Shown: piece by piece, positions 13,673 through 15,540 of the stretch | Numbering within the stretch: the first letter of the stretch is position 1 | Layout of the letters: each line of letters opens with the position of its first letter | DNA from: Microbacteriaceae bacterium | GTDB lineage: Bacteria; Actinomycetota; Actinomycetes; Actinomycetales; Microbacteriaceae | Length of the DNA stretch: 15,540 bases | Assembly (NCBI GenBank): GCA_025463615.1 | Contig: JAODAU010000380.1 | Span: 1 to 15,540 of the forward strand | Direction of reading: 5' to 3' | Made by a program: the position numbers and the translations under genes | The notes under the pieces: model-generated | What the model was told of the DNA's origin: nothing | The model's input: only the letters and a program-made list of their open reading frames with translations | Database searches by the model: none

Positions 13673-14910
13673 GCCTGGCGGACATCCGGGCCGCCGTCGC
13701 GGCCGCCTACAGTGCCGAGTGGGGAAAGGTCGTGGCCACGCTGATCCGCGTGACCGGAGACTGGACCCTCGCGGAGGACTGCGCCCAGGAGGCGTTCGAG
13801 ACCGCACTCGCGCGCTGGGGCCGCGACGGCATCCCACCCAACCCCGGCGGCTGGCTGACCACCGTGGCGCGCAACCGCGCGATCGACCGGCTGCGGCGGC
13901 AGGCGACGGAACAGTCCAAGCTCAGGGACGTCGCGATCATGAACGAACTCGAACAGCCCGAGCGCCACGACATCGAGGATGACCGGCTCCGGCTCATCTT
14001 CACCTGCTGCCATCCCGCCCTGCCCCTTGAGGCCCGGGTCGCGCTGACCCTCCGCACCGTCGCCGGGCTCACCACACCCGAGATCGCGCGCGCCTTCCTG
14101 GTGCCCGAGGCGACGATGGCGCAGCGGATCGTGCGGGCGAAGGCCAAGATCAAGAACGCGGGCATCCCCTTCCGGGTGCCGGAGGGGCGGATGCTCGACG
14201 AACGCCTGCCCGGCGTGCTCGCCGTGCTCTACCTCCTGTTCTCCGAGGGCTACTCCGCGTCGTCGGGCGACGAACTCGTGCGCGCGCCGCTCGCCGAGGA
14301 GGCCCTCCGCATCGCGACGATCGTGGCGCGGCTGATGCCCGACGAGCCGGAGGTCGGCGGCCTGCTCGCCCTGATGACGCTGCAGCACGCCCGTCGCGCG
14401 GGTCGCACGGATGCCGCCGGCGACCTGGTCCCCCTCGAGGAGCAGGACAGGTCGCACTGGGACCGCGCGGCCATCGCCCGGGGCGTGGCGACCCTGCAGA
14501 CCGCACTGCGACAGAACCACGTCGGCCCGTACCAGCTGCAAGCGGTGATCGCCGCGACGCACGCGCTCGCTCCCACCTGGGAGCAGACCGACTTCGGCGA
14601 GATCGAGGAGGCGTACGGCGCCCTGGCCGCCCTCGACCCGTCGCCGATCGTCGCGTTCAACCACGCGATCGCGGTCGGCATGGCGCACGGCCCGCGGGCC
14701 GGGCTTGCGGCCCTGGACGGGCTGGATGCCGCGCTCGAGGGCTACTACCTCCTGCCGGCCGCGCGCGCCGACTTCCTGCGGCGCCTGGGCGAGACCGAGG
14801 CCGCCGCGGAGTTCTACCGCGAGGCGATCACCCTGGCGAGGAGCACCCCCGAGCGGCGGTACCTGCAGCGCCGCCTGCTCGATACGGGTACAGCCGACCA
14901 CGATCGATGA
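13669..14910 (+). CDS. ECF42-type RNA polymerase sigma factor with C-terminal TPR-like extension
   Basis: A sigma factor of about 413 residues. Sigma region 2 spans about 10-80 (AYSAEWGKVVATLIRVTGDW, AEDCAQEAFETALARW, GGWLTTVARNRAIDRLRR). Region 4 spans about 105-162 (ALTLRTVAGLTTPEIARAF, EATMAQRIVRAKAKIK). A long C-terminal DUF6596/TPR-like extension (about 175-413) typifies the ECF42 group and is thought to stand in for an anti-sigma factor. Oddly, no ATG, GTG or TTG precedes the conserved start. The frame begins SLADIRAAV, leaving CTG 13669 (overlapping the YCII stop as CTGA) or CTG 13675 (six bases after GAGGA) as likely starts. It is coupled to the YCII gene. Confidence 0.88.
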   Translation: MSLADIRAAVAAAYSAEWGKVVATLIRVTGDWTLAEDCAQEAFETALARWGRDGIPPNPGGWLTTVARNRAIDRLRRQATEQSKLRDVAIMNELEQPERHDIEDDRLRLIFTCCHPALPLEARVALTLRTVAGLTTPEIARAFLVPEATMAQRIVRAKAKIKNAGIPFRVPEGRMLDERLPGVLAVLYLLFSEGYSASSGDELVRAPLAEEALRIATIVARLMPDEPEVGGLLALMTLQHARRAGRTDAAGDLVPLEEQDRSHWDRAAIARGVATLQTALRQNHVGPYQLQAVIAATHALAPTWEQTDFGEIEEAYGALAALDPSPIVAFNHAIAVGMAHGPRAGLAALDGLDAALEGYYLLPAARADFLRRLGETEAAAEFYREAITLARSTPERRYLQRRLLDTGTADHDR

Positions 14911-14927
14911 TCGGGGCGACCGCGGTC

Positions 14928-14973
14928 GTTTCGGCGTAATGCTGTCGCAATTGCGACAGCAGTCTGCCGAAAC
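14928..14973. terminator. 46-bp dyad between convergent sigma factor and peroxiredoxin genes
   Basis: GTTTCGGC (14928-14935) and GCCGAAAC (14966-14973) form an outer 8-bp stem. TGCTGTCGCAA (14940-14950) and its exact reverse complement (14951-14961) form an inner perfect 22-bp palindrome, separated by 4-base mismatched internal loops. It lies 18 bases after the sigma stop and 22 before the peroxiredoxin stop, so it can form a hairpin on both transcripts and likely acts as a bidirectional terminator. The lack of a U-tract is common in actinobacteria. A protein-binding role is possible. Confidence 0.6.
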
Positions 14974-14994
14974 AGCAGCGCTGGCTGGAGCGAG

Positions 14995-15468
14995 TTACGC
15001 CGCGACGGGCGCGAGCTCGGCCAGCGCGGCGCGGTAGGCGCCGATCGAGCGTGCCTCGCCGGGCGAGCTGATGAAGCTGGCGCGGATGACGCCCTTGACG
15101 TCGATGAGGAAGGTCGCGCGGTTGGCGAAGCCCTTGTGCTCCAGGAACACGCCGTACTCCTTGGAGACGGCACCGTGCGGCCAGAAGTCGGCCAGCAGGT
15201 TGAAGTCGTAGCCCTCCGCCTCAGCGAAGGCGCGCTGCGTGGCCTTCGAGTCGACCGAGATGCCCAGCAGCTCGATGCTCTTGTCGTCGAAGAGGGACAG
15301 GTTGTCGCGGAGCTCACACAGCTCCGTGGTGCAGGTGCTGGAGAACGCGAGGGGGAAGAAGACGAGCGCGACGGGCTTCTTGCCGCGGAAGTCGCTCAGC
15401 CTGATGTGCTCCCCGAACTGGTTGGGGAGATCGAAATCGGGAGCCTGGGTGTCATTCTCCAGAGCCAT
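14995..15468 (-). CDS. Peroxiredoxin, AhpE-like
   Basis: A 157-residue thioredoxin-fold peroxidase that reduces hydrogen peroxide or organic peroxides. The active-site block reads FFPLAFSSTCTTELCELRD: the peroxidatic cysteine is Cys46, with the PxxxSxxC arrangement from Pro39. The framework (VFFPLAF, GISVDSKATQRAFAE, LLADFWPHGAVSKEYGVF, NRATFLIDVKGVIR) is that of mycobacterial AhpE. Unlike classic AhpE, a second cysteine (Cys51) lies five residues later, the spacing used for resolving cysteines in BCP/PrxQ, so an intramolecular disulfide may form. No signal peptide is seen; it should be cytoplasmic. ATG 15466-15468 is chosen for family length. The ribosome binding site is weak (GGAT). Confidence 0.93.
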   Translation of the reverse strand: MALENDTQAPDFDLPNQFGEHIRLSDFRGKKPVALVFFPLAFSSTCTTELCELRDNLSLFDDKSIELLGISVDSKATQRAFAEAEGYDFNLLADFWPHGAVSKEYGVFLEHKGFANRATFLIDVKGVIRASFISSPGEARSIGAYRAALAELAPVAA

Positions 15469-15483
15469 GTCATATCCATTTCT

Positions 15484-15504
15484 CCGGGAAGGGTTAATTC
15501 CCGG
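15484..15504 (-). other. Perfect 7-bp stem-loop in the peroxiredoxin leader
   Basis: CCGGGAA (15484-15490) and TTCCCGG (15498-15504) flank seven bases between the likely promoter and the start codon. In the minus-strand RNA it forms a perfect hairpin about 15 bases before the ATG. It could affect mRNA stability or be a dyad operator. Confidence 0.4.
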
Positions 15505-15519
15505 TAAACACGATTGGCA

Positions 15520-15525
15520 ACTATA
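15520..15525 (-). promoter_or_regulatory. Candidate -10 element of the peroxiredoxin gene
   Basis: The minus strand reads TATAGT, close to consensus, giving a leader of about 45 bases with the stem-loop inside it. The -35 at normal spacing would lie just beyond the right edge of the window. Confidence 0.45.
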
Positions 15526-15540
15526 CGCCTGAATCGACCG

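Noticed and set aside
12707..13837. Extending the membrane protein gene to a 376-codon frame
   Set aside because: The extra part lies antisense to the YCII and sigma genes and reads as Arg/Asp-rich shadow; hydrophobic sequence begins only after ATG 13216.

Overview
The window is high-GC DNA with NNG/NNC-rich codon use, densely packed genes, GTG starts and apparently leaderless promoters. Its gene families (an FBP zinc-finger protein, a CtpE-like P-type ATPase, an AhpE-like peroxiredoxin, an ECF42-type sigma factor with a DGPF/YCII partner) and the frequent GGATGC hexamer point to an actinobacterium, most likely Microbacteriaceae. I cannot name the genus. No insertion sequence, prophage, CRISPR array or integrase is visible, so this looks like ordinary chromosome.

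Region 1 (1-1760): a partial unknown gene and a ZnT9-like cation diffusion facilitator (CDF) lie on the minus strand. A tiny possible ORF and an FBP treble-clef zinc-finger gene diverge from them. Region 2 (1904-5083): a tight plus-strand operon holds an epoxide hydrolase with an N-terminal EHN domain, a second alpha/beta hydrolase with an Asp nucleophile (4-bp overlap), and a DipZ-like soluble redoxin (11-bp overlap) whose CxxC is CxxW. A GAF-LuxR regulator (5088-5963, minus) ends 4 bp from it. Region 3 (6118-9246): a stand-alone OLD-type TOPRIM protein, a PAS-GAF-GGDEF diguanylate cyclase, and a convergent AI-2E/PerM-family transporter.

Region 4 (9394-12154): a CtpE-like P-type ATPase whose TM4 PEGL motif reads PLGL, with its 3' end overlapping a convergent four-helix membrane protein gene. 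Region 5 (12261-13216): an NTF2/SnoaL-like gene broken by one in-frame TAG, a tRNA-Val(UAC), and a small membrane-protein gene whose stop codon directly abuts the tRNA 5' end. Region 6 (13246-15540): a YCII/DGPF gene coupled to an ECF42-type sigma factor that lacks an ATG/GTG/TTG start, a 46-bp dyad between convergent genes, and a peroxiredoxin gene with a hairpin in its leader.

Functionally the window mixes metal homeostasis (CDF, P-type ATPase), redox and detoxification (epoxide hydrolases, redoxin, peroxiredoxin) and signalling (GAF-LuxR, c-di-GMP synthesis, ECF sigma). I found no clear new multi-gene system. The most unusual points are the CxxW redoxin with two epoxide-hydrolase-type enzymes, the PLGL substitution, the amber-split NTF2-like gene, the CTGA-coupled sigma factor, and the repeated six-base spacing between -10-like elements and start codons.
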